In this document: piece by piece, positions 1 through 8,846 of the stretch
Layout of the letters: each line of letters starts with the position of its first letter
Position numbering within the stretch: the stretch's first letter is position 1
Assembly (NCBI GenBank): GCA_965247735.1
Contig: CBDFHN010000002.1
Span: forward strand, 3,410,001 to 3,474,000
Direction of reading: 5' to 3'
Source of the DNA: JAOXRU01 sp965247735
GTDB taxonomy: Bacteria > Bacteroidota > Bacteroidia > Flavobacteriales > Flavobacteriaceae
DNA length: 64,000 bases
The notes under the pieces: generated by a model
The model's database searches: none
What the model was told of the DNA's origin: nothing
What the model saw: only the letters and a program-made list of their open reading frames with translations
Made by a program: the position numbers and the translations under genes

Positions 1-1059
1 GTTGTTTTGTTTAATACTGATAAAACGGCTTTTGCTATTGATGTAAAGTATAAAAAAGAACGAAAAGAATTTCATCGTTTAGTGGTGTTTAATAATGCCT
101 TAGAGAAATGGGTGGATAATACTACGGATGAAGTAACGACACAGAAAAATTATGCCTTAGAGAGCATGTTGTTGTCTAAAAAAGATAGTGCCGTATTTTT
201 GGTGGGGAAATCTTATTTTAAGAAAAAAAGGTTTAGTACCACAGATAGAAGGTTTTTGTATGAAATGCTAAAAGTATCTTCTGATAAAATTCAGTCTCAA
301 GAATTTGAATCTGCAGGAAAATACCTGGAAGCATTAAAACCTGTGTATGTAAAGAATAAATTAGTGTGTGTTGGGTTTTATTCGGATAATAGAGGGGAAA
401 AGCGGTTTAATGGACTTAGTTATTTTAATGTAGCTGAAGAGGATTTAAAAATTAAATCTCGAAAACACAATCCGTTTTCTGCACAGTTTATGCTAGATAA
501 ATATGGTAGAGAGGAAAGTGAGGTTGTGAAAAACCTTGTTTTTAAAGGTATTCATGTTACTGAAGATGCCGCGGTTGTTTTTAATGCCGAAGAGTATTTT
601 GTAAATAAGCATTATCAAACAACTGGATCTGGATCTGGAAATTGGGTGTTTCGCCATCATTATAACGATATTGTCTCTGCCAAACTAGCAAGCAATGGAA
701 CAATGGAATGGGCTAGAAATATTAATAAAACAGAAGTTACCCAAGGAGATGAAGCATATGCATCATATACCTCTTATGCTAAGGATGGGGATACTTTTTT
801 CTTTATTAATTCTGGAGAGTTTCCACAGAAAATTTCTAAGGAACGGATAATGTTTAAGCAAGGACATAGTAAGGTTCCAAATTTATTCGCGATAAAAATT
901 TCTAAAAGTGGAGCAATGAGTTTTGGTAAAATTGTAGATGATAAAGAAATTAGATTGCCAATTATGGTTTCTAAAGCATTAGTTTTAAAAGAAGCTAATG
1001 AATTACTCTTCTTAGCGCGTAGAGGAAGTAAAAAAGTACTTTTAAAAGCGGCAATGTAA
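1..1059 (+). CDS. Unrecognised protein, 3' part only
   Basis: The reading frame is open from the first base of the window, so the true start lies to the left; the TTG near base 7 is only an internal codon. About 352 residues are visible, ending in a TAA stop. I do not recognise the family. The segment around residues 220-240 reads like repeat units found in some flavobacterial beta-propeller-like secreted proteins (HYNDIVSAKL followed by MEWAR), but this is a weak impression. No membrane segment or catalytic motif is evident. The gene converges on the sulfatase-like gene downstream, and a structured repeat fills the gap between them. Confidence 0.75.
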   Translation, partial: VVLFNTDKTAFAIDVKYKKERKEFHRLVVFNNALEKWVDNTTDEVTTQKNYALESMLLSKKDSAVFLVGKSYFKKKRFSTTDRRFLYEMLKVSSDKIQSQEFESAGKYLEALKPVYVKNKLVCVGFYSDNRGEKRFNGLSYFNVAEEDLKIKSRKHNPFSAQFMLDKYGREESEVVKNLVFKGIHVTEDAAVVFNAEEYFVNKHYQTTGSGSGNWVFRHHYNDIVSAKLASNGTMEWARNINKTEVTQGDEAYASYTSYAKDGDTFFFINSGEFPQKISKERIMFKQGHSKVPNLFAIKISKSGAMSFGKIVDDKEIRLPIMVSKALVLKEANELLFLARRGSKKVLLKAAM

Positions 1060-1066
1060 GTTTTAG

Positions 1067-1139
1067 CCCAGATAGTAATGGCAGCTTTTTAGGAGTTTTT
1101 CACTCCTAAAAACTACAATGGATAGCTGGAAATAGCTCC
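1067..1139 (+). repeat. Structured intergenic repeat, copy 1
   Basis: This 73-bp element starts CCCAGATAGTAATGGCAGC and ends GGATAGCTGGAAATAGCTCC. Its centre is an 11-bp perfect hairpin (TTTTTAGGAGT, loop TTTTC, ACTCCTAAAAA). The second copy lies in inverted orientation at 23096-23166. The copies have the same conserved flanks and loop, and the stem differs by paired changes. Copy 1 sits between convergent stop codons and could act as a bidirectional terminator. It resembles the REP-like intergenic elements known from Bacteroidota, but that assignment is from memory. Confidence 0.7.
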
Positions 1140-1147
1140 AAAAAAAA

Positions 1148-3088
1148 CTACTCTACCAGTGTATTGTCGTCCATGGTTCTATCTATAATTCGATTCATAT
1201 AATCTTGGATAAAAGCTTTGCATCGAAGTTCTGTTGCTTCCATAGCAGCATTTTTACTACTGATAAGATTGTTGCTTAATGCCTTGTCTTCTAATGCGTA
1301 GAAGCCTATGGCGTTTTTGCCGTCAAAAATACAAATATAGTCACCATGAATAAATTGATATGTGTTGCCATTATGGGCCATTACAAACGGAGGTACATCG
1401 GTACTGTCCAGTAAGCTTCTTCCCCAACTTCTAAAAGGTTTGTTGTAGCCTACCATGTCTAATATGGTTGGAAAAATATCTATTTGCTGTGCTAAAGAAT
1501 AGTCTTTTCCAACAAAATTACCGTTAGGAGTATAGATCATAATGGGAACAGCAAATCTATTCATTGCTTTTTTGTATTCGTCATAATAGATCTGATTTGG
1601 ATGATCTGCGGTGAGTACAAAAATGGTGTTTTTAAACCAAGGTTCATTTTTTGATTCTTCAAAAAAGCGTTTGATAGCGTAGTCTGTATATTCAACACAT
1701 TTGTGCATTTGAATTTCACCATCTTTAAAGGTGTCGTTATATTTTTCAGGGATTTTAAAAGGATCGTGAGATGTAACGGTAAAAACACTAGCCATAAAAG
1801 GTGTTTTTTTCTGATCTAAGGTTTTTTTCATGTATTGAAGAAAGGGTTCGTCCCAAATTCCCCAAATCCCATCATAGTCATCATCATTATTATATTCGGT
1901 TTTTCCATAATAATTATCAAATCCTAATATAGTAGAAAATCCTAAAAAGCCCATTGATCCATTAGGAGCACCATGAAAGAAAGAAGTGTCGTATCCCATT
2001 TCATTAAGTCCAGAAACAACAGATGTAATTTTTTGATTGGCATATGAAGTAGAGGTAAAAGCAACTTCAAAGGAAGGGATTCCTGAAAAAACAGAAGACA
2101 TACCATGTATAGATTTTCTTCCATTAGCAAAGCTATTCGGGAAAACTAAGCTTTTTTGAGCCAAAGAATCTAAAAATGGAGTATGGCTCTTATAGTTTTT
2201 TATATTTAGATGCTCGTTAAAAGCGCCAATATATTCTCTTCCATAACTTTCTACTATAAATATAACCACATTGGGCTTGTCCATTGTAAGGCTATCCCTT
2301 TCGTACCTTTTAACGGGTTTTAGGGTCTTTAGTAAAACGTCGTTGGTAACGAAATTTACTTTTTTAAATGAGTTTTTATTGATTGTTCTTATAAATGCAA
2401 AAGGCGTATTTAGGACTGCTTCTGCATGGATAGGGTTTTTTACATGCCTACTAGCATCTACAAGTGTAATTGGTCGTGTACTGTATTTAAAATCGCCTCT
2501 GATGCCTCCAATACTTAATGTTGGTACAATTAAGAACAAGAGTAATGATGCGATTAAATAGCTCTTCTTTTGAAGGATAGGTTGTTCTGTTAGTTTTACT
2601 TTTTTGTAAAGAAAAATCCATAGTGCGCTACTTAAGAGGAATAAAACAAGAACATGCCAATAGGTGGTTAAGAAATGTGCGAATAATTCGCTTTTGTTCT
2701 GCTCGTTCTCCAAAACTTCTTTTACTGCAATTGTAGATCTGCTCATGTTAAATCTATAATATGCCATATCTACATAATTGGTAGCATAGCCAATTAGGTT
2801 AGGGATGAAATAGATAAAAAATAAGATTTTTTGAAATTTAGCTTTAGTATTTATAAAAAAGGGAAGGATGCTTCCAAGTATAAATAACAAATTGAGATAA
2901 ATAATGGCAGCAGTATCAAAGACTAATCCATGGTAACACAGTTTAAAAAATGTTGCAAGATCTTCTACCAGGAGTAAATCATTATTGTAAAGCACAAAAA
3001 GGAGTCTGGCAATAAAATAAAAAACGTAAGCTAAAAAAAAGCGGTATAAGAATATTTTAAGTTCTACGAGCCTGTATGTATTTTTCAA
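1148..3088 (-). CDS. LTA synthase/OpgB-like sulfatase-fold membrane protein
   Basis: This is a predicted inner-membrane phosphoglycerol- or phosphoethanolamine-type transferase of the alkaline phosphatase/sulfatase superfamily. Five hydrophobic segments lie near residues 11-33, 57-78, 87-105, 144-161 and 177-195. A large extracytoplasmic domain follows. It opens with NVVIFIVESYGREYIG, where E280 is the expected metal ligand, and continues with ANGRKSIHG, where S326 is the probable nucleophile (a Thr in classic LtaS). TADHPNQ further on supplies the usual Asp-His metal pair. The start is a TTG at 3086-3088; there is no ATG between it and the upstream in-frame stop. The substrate in a Gram-negative flavobacterium is unknown. 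Family assignment is firm; function is inferred. Confidence 0.88.
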   Translation of the reverse strand: MKNTYRLVELKIFLYRFFLAYVFYFIARLLFVLYNNDLLLVEDLATFFKLCYHGLVFDTAAIIYLNLLFILGSILPFFINTKAKFQKILFFIYFIPNLIGYATNYVDMAYYRFNMSRSTIAVKEVLENEQNKSELFAHFLTTYWHVLVLFLLSSALWIFLYKKVKLTEQPILQKKSYLIASLLLFLIVPTLSIGGIRGDFKYSTRPITLVDASRHVKNPIHAEAVLNTPFAFIRTINKNSFKKVNFVTNDVLLKTLKPVKRYERDSLTMDKPNVVIFIVESYGREYIGAFNEHLNIKNYKSHTPFLDSLAQKSLVFPNSFANGRKSIHGMSSVFSGIPSFEVAFTSTSYANQKITSVVSGLNEMGYDTSFFHGAPNGSMGFLGFSTILGFDNYYGKTEYNNDDDYDGIWGIWDEPFLQYMKKTLDQKKTPFMASVFTVTSHDPFKIPEKYNDTFKDGEIQMHKCVEYTDYAIKRFFEESKNEPWFKNTIFVLTADHPNQIYYDEYKKAMNRFAVPIMIYTPNGNFVGKDYSLAQQIDIFPTILDMVGYNKPFRSWGRSLLDSTDVPPFVMAHNGNTYQFIHGDYICIFDGKNAIGFYALEDKALSNNLISSKNAAMEATELRCKAFIQDYMNRIIDRTMDDNTLVE

Positions 3089-3471
3089 AAGAATGTGTTT
3101 TAATAAGCTTTATGAATGCTAATAATTTTCAAATTTAGGGTATAATTGTGGTACCTCCAAATGCTTAATCTCTAAGTTTTATGTAGTAATATTAGTAGTT
3201 ACGTTCAGGATATTATTCTAGTTTTAAAAGTGTCTCTAGGTTTGCATTTAATTTTGTTTTTCCTATTCAGAATTAATCCATTCTATTGATGTTAAAGAAT
3301 CGTTTTTAGATCATAAATCATAAGTTTTTTCTTGGTTTACTAATTTCAATGCTTTTTGTATATAGTTTTAGAACCCTATTATAGTAGATGATAGGGTTCT
3401 AAGTGTGTACTGTAATCTAATGGTTACAGGTTAATTATACATCCGAATTAATTTAATTCATGAATAATAAA
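3089..3471. other. Gap without a recognised gene
   Basis: There is no convincing coding potential on either strand. The only clear structure is a perfect 12-bp inverted repeat, TTAGAACCCTAT (3368-3379) and ATAGGGTTCTAA (3391-3402), with an 11-nt loop. It lies about 70 bp beyond the stop of the lipoprotein gene to its right. Neither side has a proper T-run, so it may be a weak terminator or an mRNA 3'-end stabiliser. The promoter of the sulfatase-like gene must lie in the left part, but I found no good TAnnTTTG box. Confidence 0.5.
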
Positions 3472-4296
3472 TTACCAATTTTCAACTTTAAACCAAGGAT
3501 TAGAAAAGGAAGAGATTTCAATTTTATAAACCCAGCCATATACTGTTTCATCTTTAACAGCTTCTCCATAATTAACCCAATTTCCCTCTTCCTCATTAAA
3601 ATTTAATAAAGCTATTTTTGATGGAGAATCAGCCAATTGCTCATCCTTGATTTGAAATTGAATCTTTGCGGGATACCCGTTTTTTACATTGATTATTTGA
3701 TTATCCGTTCCTCTTATTTTAAAATGCATTATAACATATACATTTTCAATCTCTTCGTAAACTCCTGGCATAATTTCTTTTACATTAGTATGAAATGGAG
3801 ATATATCATAAATTACGGGATACATAAAACCAGAATAATCTTTTCCCCCCTCTTCTTCTTGAAAATAAGGATGGAAAAAAGCATTTAAAGCATTGGGAAT
3901 ACTAATTATACTCTCTGCTCCTGTTAAAAAAATAGTTTTAAATTTATCCTCAAGAAGTGCTAGTTTTATTTCGTTATTTTTTTTCAGATTTATAACAGTT
4001 CTCATCCCTTTTAAATACCCTTCTTTTTTAGCCGTAATATATGCTTTGTTTTCTTTAAGCGTAAGATCTTCTAAGACAAATACTCCATCGGCATTTGTTT
4101 TTGTAGTGTTCTCTCCCAAAGAAATGGTTACATTTTCCATCGCCTCATTTGTTTCGTTCGTGATTGTTCCAGTAAAATTATATTGATTTTCGGGTTCTGA
4201 ATCGTCTGAATTACAAGAGATAAATAGTACAAAGCTAAGGATGGTTGTTATCTTTATTAAATTGTTGAATGGTGTAGGTTTTACTTTATTAGTCAT
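3472..4296 (-). CDS. Lipoprotein with carboxypeptidase-regulatory-like domain
   Basis: The N-terminus has a lipoprotein signal peptide ending in LFISC, with the lipidated Cys at residue 28, followed by an acidic tether (NSDDSEPEN). The next 70 residues (FTGTITNETNEAMENVTISL, then TNADGVFVLEDL) match the beta-sandwich CarboxypepD_reg/DUF4480-like domain that decorates many Bacteroidota surface proteins. The rest has no catalytic signature; the C-terminal KIEISSFSNPWFKVENW is reminiscent of the end of eukaryotic FAM171/CILP-like modules. It is probably exposed on the outer membrane or in the periplasm. The gene is isolated, with about 380 bp of non-coding DNA on both sides. Molecular role unknown. 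Confidence 0.8.
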   Translation of the reverse strand: MTNKVKPTPFNNLIKITTILSFVLFISCNSDDSEPENQYNFTGTITNETNEAMENVTISLGENTTKTNADGVFVLEDLTLKENKAYITAKKEGYLKGMRTVINLKKNNEIKLALLEDKFKTIFLTGAESIISIPNALNAFFHPYFQEEEGGKDYSGFMYPVIYDISPFHTNVKEIMPGVYEEIENVYVIMHFKIRGTDNQIINVKNGYPAKIQFQIKDEQLADSPSKIALLNFNEEEGNWVNYGEAVKDETVYGWVYKIEISSFSNPWFKVENW

Positions 4297-4658
4297 GAGT
4301 GTTTGAATTTAAAAATATGTTTTTAGCTAATAAAACAACTGAATGTATTAAGTCCCTACCCGCTATGATGGTTTTAATATAAATATTTTTTTTATCACCT
4401 TGTTTATCAGTAATTTAAATGTTGAATAGAAATAGTAAAACATGATTGCATCTTCGTTTACTGGATAATTTTAAGTAGAATAAGCTAAATTTAACCGTGT
4501 GTTGAGTCATATTTTGAACGAAGAATAGTGAGCTAGGGGCTTTGTATATGGTGTGCTTGAAACTTTTTTGAAAATAATTTAAAAAAATGTCCAGTTTTAA
4601 AAATGTGGTTCGTCTTTAGAATAGTAAGATTTAATTATTAACATTAAAACAATAAATT
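4297..4658. other. Gap without a recognised gene
   Basis: This is the divergent region between the minus-strand lipoprotein gene and the plus-strand DGPF gene. It is very A+T rich, with no ORF, tRNA-like fold or strong hairpin. It should hold both promoters, but no full TTG-N(17-23)-TAnnTTTG match was found. Confidence 0.5.
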
Positions 4659-5006
4659 ATGAGTAATTTTTTATACTTATTTAGAGGAGGAGACAGAAAA
4701 TGGACAGACCAGTCTCCAGAAGAAATGCAAGTACATATGCAAAAATGGGGCGCTTGGATGGGTGGTCTTAAAGAAAAAGGACAGCTAGTAGATGGTTTGC
4801 CGTTGGCAAAAGAAGGCAAAGTGGTAGAAAAAGCGGGAGCCGTGGTTACTGATGGGCCATTTGCTGAGGGAGCAGAAATAGTTGGAGGATATTTAATTGT
4901 TACAGCTGATGATTTAAGTGCTGCTGTAGAAGTTTCTAAAGGTTGTCCAATTTTTGAGCATGAAGGAAATGTAGAGGTAAGAGAAATTATGTCTATGGAT
5001 ATGTAA
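4659..5006 (+). CDS. YCII/DGPF-domain protein
   Basis: This 115-residue cytoplasmic protein belongs to the YCII-related (DGPF) family. It shows the family's eponymous motif as TDGPFAEG near residues 64-71, followed by the usual EIVGGYLIVTADD strand-helix segment and a C-terminal EVREIMSMDM. It is close to the normal single-domain length. Such proteins are small ferredoxin-like-fold domains whose biochemical activity is mostly unproven. It lies directly upstream of an ECF sigma factor with a long C-terminal extension; pairing with DGPF genes is the known hallmark of the ECF42 group. The pair is therefore likely co-regulated, although a terminator-like hairpin lies between the two genes. Confidence 0.92.
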   Translation: MSNFLYLFRGGDRKWTDQSPEEMQVHMQKWGAWMGGLKEKGQLVDGLPLAKEGKVVEKAGAVVTDGPFAEGAEIVGGYLIVTADDLSAAVEVSKGCPIFEHEGNVEVREIMSMDM

Positions 5007-5028
5007 TTTTTTATCTTTTTCACGAATC

Positions 5029-5057
5029 AAGTCCAAGCTTTATTGTTTGGACTTTTT
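5029..5057 (+). terminator. Intrinsic terminator after the DGPF gene
   Basis: An 8-bp perfect stem, AAGTCCAA (5029-5036) and TTGGACTT (5047-5054), is followed by a short T-run. It lies 22 bp after the DGPF stop and 12 bp before the sigma factor start. It would uncouple or attenuate expression between the two genes. Confidence 0.65.
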
Positions 5058-5068
5058 ATCTTTATAGA

Positions 5069-6316
5069 ATGACAGAAAATACTAAAGAGGTAGTTGCTCA
5101 TGTATTTCGGCATGAATACGGTAAAATCATAGCGTTTCTACTTCATAAGTATGGAACAATTCACTTGGAGAAAATTGAAGATGCTGTTCAGGAGGCTTTG
5201 TTAAAAGCGATGCAGGTTTGGGGTTATAAAGGTGTGCCTGATAATCCTACAGCTTGGTTGTTAACCGTAGCTAGAAACCAGCTAATAGATGGATTTCGTA
5301 AGGATAATAAACAGGTGTTGGGCAAGCAAGATGAGGTGTTGAATATTAATAAATCGTCATCTCAAGAAGAATTAGTTTTAGACAACAAGATAAAAGATAG
5401 TCAGTTGGGACTTATTTTTGCCTGTTGCCATCCCTCGCTTTCTGTAGAGTATCAAATAATATTAAGTTTAAAACTAATTGGAGGGTTTAGTAATAAAGAA
5501 ATAGCGAGAGCATTATTTAAAAAGGAAGAAACAATTGCAAAATCCTACACTAGGGCTAAAAAGAGATTAAAGCCATATTTGGAAAAAGCATTTTCAACAA
5601 TAGAAATTGGCTTGAGATCTAGGTTAGAAGTGGTATTGAAGATTGTGTACTTATTGTTTTCTGAAGGTTATATGGCTACTTCGGGAGTAGTATTGATTAA
5701 AAAAGACATTTGTTTTGAGGCCATACGTTTGGCATTGTTACTTTCGGAGAATAAATATTGCAATAAGCCAGAGGTGCATGCACTTATTGGTTTAATGTGT
5801 TTTCATACCGCAAGGTTTGATGCCAGAATTAGTAGCGAGAATGTTTTGGTAGATTTGGAGCATCAAGATCGAAATCTTTATAATGCTGAGCTTATAAATT
5901 TAGGTAATTACCATATGAGTTTGGCAGAGGCAACAGAGGATCCTACAGTATATCATATACAGGCAGCAATCTCTTATTATCATTGTGTTGCAGAAACTTT
6001 TAAAGATACTAATTGGAGTGTGATACTAGATTTGTATACCGAGTTGCTAAGGCAACAATATTCAGCATCTGTAATTTTAAATAGAATTATTCCTTTTGCA
6101 AAAACGTATGGAGCTAAGCAGGGATTAGAAGAATTGGATAAATTTGCACCTCATATCGATTTTAGTAAAAACTCGCTTTATTATGCAATTAAGGCGACAT
6201 TACATTTAGAGTTGAAGGCTATTGATGATGCAAAAGAGGCGTTAGATTTAGCTGTTTTGTTTTCTAAAAATGTGCTGGAACAAAACCATTTAAAAAAGAA
6301 ATTGTCTGTATTATAG
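5069..6316 (+). CDS. ECF42-type RNA polymerase sigma factor
   Basis: The first 180 residues hold the sigma-70 region 2 (HVFRHEYGKIIAFL, AVQEALLKAMQVW, NPTAWLLTVARNQLID) and region 4 (SLKLIGGFSNKEIARAL). The motif FACCHPSLS precedes region 4, as in the SigJ-like/ECF42 group. Residues 185-415 form the long helical TPR-like extension (DUF6596) of that group, which replaces an anti-sigma factor as regulatory module. The DGPF gene immediately upstream is the typical ECF42 partner and likely target. A near-consensus -7 box, TATCTTTA, lies at 5057-5064, just before the ATG. The last six bases overlap the stop of the convergent HD-hydrolase gene. Confidence 0.93.
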   Translation: MTENTKEVVAHVFRHEYGKIIAFLLHKYGTIHLEKIEDAVQEALLKAMQVWGYKGVPDNPTAWLLTVARNQLIDGFRKDNKQVLGKQDEVLNINKSSSQEELVLDNKIKDSQLGLIFACCHPSLSVEYQIILSLKLIGGFSNKEIARALFKKEETIAKSYTRAKKRLKPYLEKAFSTIEIGLRSRLEVVLKIVYLLFSEGYMATSGVVLIKKDICFEAIRLALLLSENKYCNKPEVHALIGLMCFHTARFDARISSENVLVDLEHQDRNLYNAELINLGNYHMSLAEATEDPTVYHIQAAISYYHCVAETFKDTNWSVILDLYTELLRQQYSASVILNRIIPFAKTYGAKQGLEELDKFAPHIDFSKNSLYYAIKATLHLELKAIDDAKEALDLAVLFSKNVLEQNHLKKKLSVL

Positions 6317-6964
6317 CTGTCCTTCCCATTCTGCATAAAACTGAGTTAAAAAATCTTCCATATACTCATGTCTTTTTGCTGCGATTTCCTTTCCGGACTT
6401 GGTGTTCATTTTGTCTTTAAGGAGCAGCAATTTTTCGTAAAAATGATTAATAGTAGGACTGTCTGATTTTTTGTACTCTTCTTTAGTCATTTTTAAATTT
6501 GATGCAATAGCGGGGTCGTAGAGTTTTCTATTTTTAAAGCCACCATAATTAAAGCATCTCGCTATTCCGATAGCACCAATAGCATCTAGCCTGTCGGCGT
6601 CCTGAATAACATCTAGTTCAGGTGATCTAAATTGTTGAGCTTCATTTCCGCCTTTAAAAGAAATGTTTTCAATAATGTTGATGATATGAATAATTGTAGC
6701 TTCTTCAACTGCTAAATTTTCTAAGAAATGTTTTGCAACTTTAGGACCAACAGTTTCATCTCCATCATGAAATTTACTATCAGCAATATCATGAAGTAAT
6801 GCGCCTAGAGCGACAGTAAATGTATCTACTTCTTCTGTTTTTGCAATAAGCAAGCTGTTTTTATAGACTCTGTCTATATGAAACCAGTCGTGTCCTCCTT
6901 CAGCACCTGCTAGTGTTTTTTTTACAAACGTTATGGTTTTAGCGATGATGTTGTCCTTGTCCAT
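6311..6964 (-). CDS. HD-domain metal-dependent phosphohydrolase
   Basis: This 217-residue cytoplasmic protein belongs to the YedJ/YpgQ-like branch of the HD superfamily. The metal-binding signature is visible as HDWFH (H25, H29), then ALLHDIADSKFH with the HD pair at residues 58-59, and a downstream QDADRLDAIGAIG segment with the final Asp. Family members hydrolyse nucleotides or pyrophosphate-type phosphoesters; the substrate here cannot be read from sequence. The ATG at 6964 is well placed. The gene is monocistronic, convergent with the sigma factor, and separated from the desaturase gene by a terminator. Confidence 0.9.
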   Translation of the reverse strand: MDKDNIIAKTITFVKKTLAGAEGGHDWFHIDRVYKNSLLIAKTEEVDTFTVALGALLHDIADSKFHDGDETVGPKVAKHFLENLAVEEATIIHIINIIENISFKGGNEAQQFRSPELDVIQDADRLDAIGAIGIARCFNYGGFKNRKLYDPAIASNLKMTKEEYKKSDSPTINHFYEKLLLLKDKMNTKSGKEIAAKRHEYMEDFLTQFYAEWEGQL

Positions 6965-6976
6965 TTTATAAGTGCT

Positions 6977-7012
6977 AAAAAAAGCAACTTACATTGGTGT
7001 AAATTGCTTTTT
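6977..7012 (-). terminator. Intrinsic terminator of the plsC-desaturase operon
   Basis: The stem AAAAAGCAA (6979-6987) and TTGCTTTTT (7004-7012) continues inward after one mismatch as TTAC/GTAA around a 6-nt loop. Read on the minus strand it ends in seven T's. It lies 19 bp beyond the desaturase stop. Confidence 0.8.
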
Positions 7013-7030
7013 AGGTATTGTTTATGTTTT

Positions 7031-8029
7031 TTATTTAACTAAGGCTGGAGTAACCCATTTAAATTCATAAGAATTTTCAGGGATTACTATTCGTTCTGAT
7101 AAACGACTAAGTCTTGCAGGAAGTTTCATTAGGTAATCTCTAGCTTTTTCTGCTTCATCATTAAGATTGGTGATTTTATCAATTTCCCATCTGTTGATTA
7201 ACTTTCCAAGAATGTCTACATAATCATTAGAGGTATAAACTCCTATACGCTGTGCAGTGTTTGAAAACTCTTCAAAAGCTGTACTTATTTGGTTACCAGA
7301 TTCTCTTAAAAAATGAGCTGGCATTGCTATTTTTCGTTTCATCATATAATGAAAAGCCATCATCATCTGACTAGGATCTACATCAAAAATACGTTTTACA
7401 AAATCTGAATAGGCATGGTGATGCCTCATCTCATCTCCAGCAATTATTTTACACATTTTACCAAGCTGCTTATTACCGTATTGTTTTGATAGTTTTGCAA
7501 CCCTATTATGAGAAACATATGTTGCTAATTCTTGAAAACTAGTATAAACAAAGTTTTTGTAAGGATCTCTATCGGTACCAATATCAAAACCATCAGCAAT
7601 AAGGTATTGTGTGGTTTTTTCAATTTCTTTCATGTTAACACGTCCAGAAAGATAGAGATACTTGTTAAGCACATCACCATGGCGGTTTTCTTCTGACGTC
7701 CATTGACGAATCCACTTTGACCATCCATTTCCTTGACTTCCATCATTTTGGTCTATCCCCTCAACATCCATTAACCACGATTCGTAAGACGGTAGTGCTT
7801 CTTCTGTAATCATATCGCCTACAAGAACTACCCATAAGTCATAAGGAATGTCTTTAGCTAGTTCTCTAATTTCTTTTACCTCTTCTAAAAAATTGTCTCC
7901 TTTTGAATCTGGTAAAAAATCGGTTGGCTGCCATATGTTTTCAACTGGAACAAGGTATTTTTCGATAAGTCCATCGATGTCTTTTTCCAAAAACTTCATT
8001 ACCTCTAAACGTACATTTTTTAATGACAT
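7031..8029 (-). CDS. Acyl-[acyl-carrier-protein] desaturase
   Basis: This is a soluble diiron enzyme that would put a double bond into acyl-ACP (stearoyl-ACP delta-9 desaturase family, FA_desaturase_2). The two ferritin-like iron-binding motifs are visible: EENRH (E114, H117) and DEMRHHH (E200, H203). E76 and E167 are the likely partners from the other helices. Its 332 residues match bacterial family members. It starts 5 bp after the plsC stop, so the two form an operon. This makes sense because the acyltransferase can place unsaturated acyl chains into phosphatidic acid. ATG at 8029. Confidence 0.93.
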   Translation of the reverse strand: MSLKNVRLEVMKFLEKDIDGLIEKYLVPVENIWQPTDFLPDSKGDNFLEEVKEIRELAKDIPYDLWVVLVGDMITEEALPSYESWLMDVEGIDQNDGSQGNGWSKWIRQWTSEENRHGDVLNKYLYLSGRVNMKEIEKTTQYLIADGFDIGTDRDPYKNFVYTSFQELATYVSHNRVAKLSKQYGNKQLGKMCKIIAGDEMRHHHAYSDFVKRIFDVDPSQMMMAFHYMMKRKIAMPAHFLRESGNQISTAFEEFSNTAQRIGVYTSNDYVDILGKLINRWEIDKITNLNDEAEKARDYLMKLPARLSRLSERIVIPENSYEFKWVTPALVK

Positions 8030-8034
8030 ATTTT

Positions 8035-8772
8035 CTATTGTATTATACTTTCGGTTATCGTATTCTCTATTTGGCTGATTAGTGCTTGTTTATCTGTAAA
8101 GTTAGCTACTTTTATTGGTTTATGAACCATAAAAGAGATGTGACTTCCTAGCCCTAATGGAAATTTTCCAAAGCGTTGCATTTTCCATGAATTGTTTATG
8201 GTTATTGGAACTACAAATGCAGAAGGTGCTTTTTTAAATAAAATTTCTAGCCCTTTGGGCTGAAAGCTTTTTGGTTTTCCGTTTCTACTTCTCGTGCCTT
8301 CCGGGAAGATAACTGCTGCACGTTTTGTTTTTTCAATATATTCTCCAAAATTCATGATTGCTGGAAGCGATTGTCTAGGATTGTTTCTTTCGATTAGTAC
8401 AGAGCCACCATATTTAAGATTAAAGGAGACACTTGGAATGCCTTTTCCAAGCTCTTTTTTGCTAATAAACTTAGGGTAATGTTTTCTTAGATGCCAAGAA
8501 ATTGGAGAGATATCGTACATGCTTTGATGGTTGCAGACCAAAATTAGCGGTGTGTCTTCTGGAAGATCTTGGGTATTGGTAAATTTATATGTTGTGCCAA
8601 GTACCATGGTGCAACCCATAAGCATTAGATTCATGAGTGCTACTACTTTCTGGTGAGTATTATGTCCAAAGAGCTTAAGGGAAAGCCATTGTAAAGGGTG
8701 GAATGTAATTAGTGTTAAAAAATATAACACTATAAAGATAACAGTTAGCGGGTAAGAGAGTATCTTTTGCAT
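8035..8772 (-). CDS. plsC: 1-acyl-sn-glycerol-3-phosphate acyltransferase
   Basis: This membrane-associated enzyme acylates lysophosphatidic acid to phosphatidic acid. The acyltransferase signature NHQSMYD (block I, an NHxxxxD form) lies near residue 82, and the FPEGTRSR block lies some 65 residues later. A hydrophobic N-terminal segment anchors it. I chose the ATG at 8770-8772 (245 residues). A longer reading from a TTG at 8853 would run through the bacilliredoxin stop and through the terminator hairpin at 8784-8831, and would add an atypical leader. It is followed at once by the acyl-ACP desaturase gene. Confidence 0.92.
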   Translation of the reverse strand: MQKILSYPLTVIFIVLYFLTLITFHPLQWLSLKLFGHNTHQKVVALMNLMLMGCTMVLGTTYKFTNTQDLPEDTPLILVCNHQSMYDISPISWHLRKHYPKFISKKELGKGIPSVSFNLKYGGSVLIERNNPRQSLPAIMNFGEYIEKTKRAAVIFPEGTRSRNGKPKSFQPKGLEILFKKAPSAFVVPITINNSWKMQRFGKFPLGLGSHISFMVHKPIKVANFTDKQALISQIENTITESIIQ

Positions 8773-8783
8773 AAGCTGAAAAT

Positions 8784-8831
8784 AAAAAAAAACCACAAAG
8801 CCTAAATCTAAAAATAAAGGCAATGTGGTTT
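8784..8831 (-). terminator. Intrinsic terminator after the bacilliredoxin gene
   Basis: Stem AAACCACA (8790-8797) pairs with TGTGGTTT (8824-8831), with an extra GCC/GGC inside. On the minus strand it is followed by a run of about nine T's. It lies 16 bp after the bacilliredoxin stop and upstream of the chosen plsC ATG. Confidence 0.8.
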
Positions 8832-8846
8832 TGTTGTTTTTAATGT

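Noticed and set aside
3368..3402. 12-bp hairpin as an intrinsic terminator
   Set aside because: No T-run on either strand directly after the stem; kept only as a structure within the gap entry.
4631..5023. 130-residue minus-strand ORF opposite the DGPF gene
   Set aside because: Ser/Thr/Pro-rich antisense shadow of a clearly conserved gene.
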